Shown piece after piece: positions 4,573 to 5,530 of a stretch of 5,530 nucleotides of DNA. Location of the stretch: positions 1 to 5,530 of the forward strand of contig PXDR01000196.1 in assembly GCA_003566335.1 (NCBI GenBank), read 5' to 3'. The notes beneath the pieces are model-generated. The model was not told the origin of the DNA, ran no database searches, and saw only the letters and a list, made by a program, of their open reading frames with translations. Source of the stretch: Cyanobacteria bacterium T3Sed10_344R1. GTDB taxonomy: Bacteria > Cyanobacteriota > Cyanobacteriia > Phormidesmidales > Phormidesmidaceae. Position 1 is the stretch's first letter. The number at the start of each line of letters is the position of its first letter. A program made the position numbers and the translations under genes.

Positions 4573-5530
4573 TTAGACTACCGCAGGGACAGCCAACCAG
4601 CGGTTAGCAACCAACAGTTCGGCAATCTGCACCGCGTTTAAAGCCGCCCCTTTACGGATTTGATCACCGCTGAGCCAGAGCTCTAGGGCATTGTGCCGCG
4701 AGAGATCTTGACGAATCCGGCCCACCAGCACCGGGTCTTGACCACTGGCCTCCATCGGCATCGGGAAATAGTTGGCCTGCCAATCTTCGACTAGCTTCAC
4801 CCCTGGAGCTTGGGCCAGCAGATCTCGGGCTTGGTCTACCGCAAAGGGCTGGGCAAACTCTAGATTGATTGCCTCAGAATGGGCTCGGAGCACTGGCACC
4901 CGCACACAGGTTGCCGTCACCCGCAGGTCGGGGGTGGCAAAAATCTTGCGGGTTTCGTTCACCATTTTCATTTCCTCCTCGCAATACCCTTGGGCATTGA
5001 GGGGCGAATTATGGGGAAACAGGTTGAACGCCAGGGGATAGGGGAAAATTTCCGCTTTAGGCGGTTTCCCCGCCAGGATATCCCGAGCCTGCTGCTCCAT
5101 TTCCGCCATCGCTCGCGCCCCAGCCCCGCTAGCAGACTGATAGGTCGCCACCACCAGTCGCTGCACCGGCTGCACCTGATGCAGGGGCCACACCGCCAGA
5201 CTCATCAAAATGGTGGTGCAGTTGGGGTTAGCAATAATCCCTTGATGCTGGGCAGCGGCCTTGGGGTTCACTTCCGGCACCACGAGGGGCACCGTGGGAT
5301 CCATGCGGAAAGCGCTAGAATTATCCACCACCACAGCTCCGGCTGCCACAGCGCGAGGAGCCCCCTCCCGGGAGACGCTGCCCCCAGCGGAGGCCAGCAC
5401 TAGGTCAACGCCATCAAACGCACCGGGCTCTAGGGGCTCTACCGTAACGGACTCACCGCGAAACATCACCGACTGCCCCGCAGACCGAGGCGAGGCCAGC
5501 AGCTTCAGCTTCGAGACGGGAAAGTTTCGA
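4573..5530 (-). CDS. asd: Aspartate-semialdehyde dehydrogenase, 5' end beyond the window
   Basis: Reduces aspartyl-4-phosphate to aspartate semialdehyde with NADPH, the branch compound for lysine/DAP, threonine and methionine. The frame is open to the right edge: past GTG 5469 it reads RNFPVSKLKLLASPRSAGQS, typical Asd sequence, so a start at 5469 would be false and only some 25-30 N-terminal residues with the GATG nucleotide-binding loop are missing. Visible motifs: SAGGSVS, SSAFRMD, the nucleophile in NPNCTT (Cys codon 5220-5218), the SASGAGARAM loop, EEMKM with substrate-binding residues, and RVPVLRAHSE with the catalytic His (codon 4881-4879) and the Arg seven residues before it. The C-terminus is intact and ends in TAA. 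dapA follows on the same strand. Confidence 0.97.
   Translation of the reverse strand, partial: RNFPVSKLKLLASPRSAGQSVMFRGESVTVEPLEPGAFDGVDLVLASAGGSVSREGAPRAVAAGAVVVDNSSAFRMDPTVPLVVPEVNPKAAAQHQGIIANPNCTTILMSLAVWPLHQVQPVQRLVVATYQSASGAGARAMAEMEQQARDILAGKPPKAEIFPYPLAFNLFPHNSPLNAQGYCEEEMKMVNETRKIFATPDLRVTATCVRVPVLRAHSEAINLEFAQPFAVDQARDLLAQAPGVKLVEDWQANYFPMPMEASGQDPVLVGRIRQDLSRHNALELWLSGDQIRKGAALNAVQIAELLVANRWLAVPAVV

Noticed and set aside
4879..5403. 174-codon plus-strand frame antisense to asd
   Set aside because: His- and Arg-rich shadow of the well-supported asd frame.

Overview
The window looks like a core, housekeeping stretch of a cyanobacterial chromosome. Every confident gene lies on the minus strand. 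The proteins match cyanobacterial versions: a compact RNase E that begins directly with the catalytic domain, an RNase J, and an Asd/DapA pair. The octamer GCGATCGC (HIP1, the highly iterated palindrome of many cyanobacteria) occurs five times in 5.5 kb (438, 2679, 3414, 4086, 4383), where chance would give about 0.1. The fairly GC-rich composition and the gene set would suit a Leptolyngbya- or Synechococcus-like organism, but the genus cannot be fixed from this window.

In order of transcription (right to left), the window opens inside asd (aspartate-semialdehyde dehydrogenase, 5' end beyond the right edge). Next, after a roughly 113-nt gap holding a 16-nt direct repeat and a strong ribosome binding site, comes dapA (4-hydroxy-tetrahydrodipicolinate synthase). 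These two enzymes carry out consecutive steps from aspartyl phosphate to diaminopimelate, which supplies lysine and peptidoglycan. A gap of about 540 nt follows (3033-3574) with no convincing gene but two different tandem repeats. Then comes rnj (RNase J), closed by a textbook intrinsic terminator at 1050-1112. After it lies a separate promoter-like element (a perfect TATAAT on the minus strand at 993-988, inside an imperfect palindrome). A leader of about 360 nt rich in hairpins runs up to rne (RNase E), whose 3' part runs off the left edge.

Functionally there are two pairs: asd-dapA for the DAP/lysine pathway, and rnj plus rne, the two main mRNA-decay ribonucleases of cyanobacteria, here next to each other but apparently in separate transcription units. 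I see no mobile elements, tRNA or rRNA genes, CRISPR arrays or defence genes. The points most worth a second look are the structured rne leader, an RRRxKSSA motif in the RNase J tail that resembles the PNPase-binding peptide of cyanobacterial RNase E, the tandem repeats between dapA and rnj, and the residues of the DapA lysine-binding site. I did not find a clearly new biological system.
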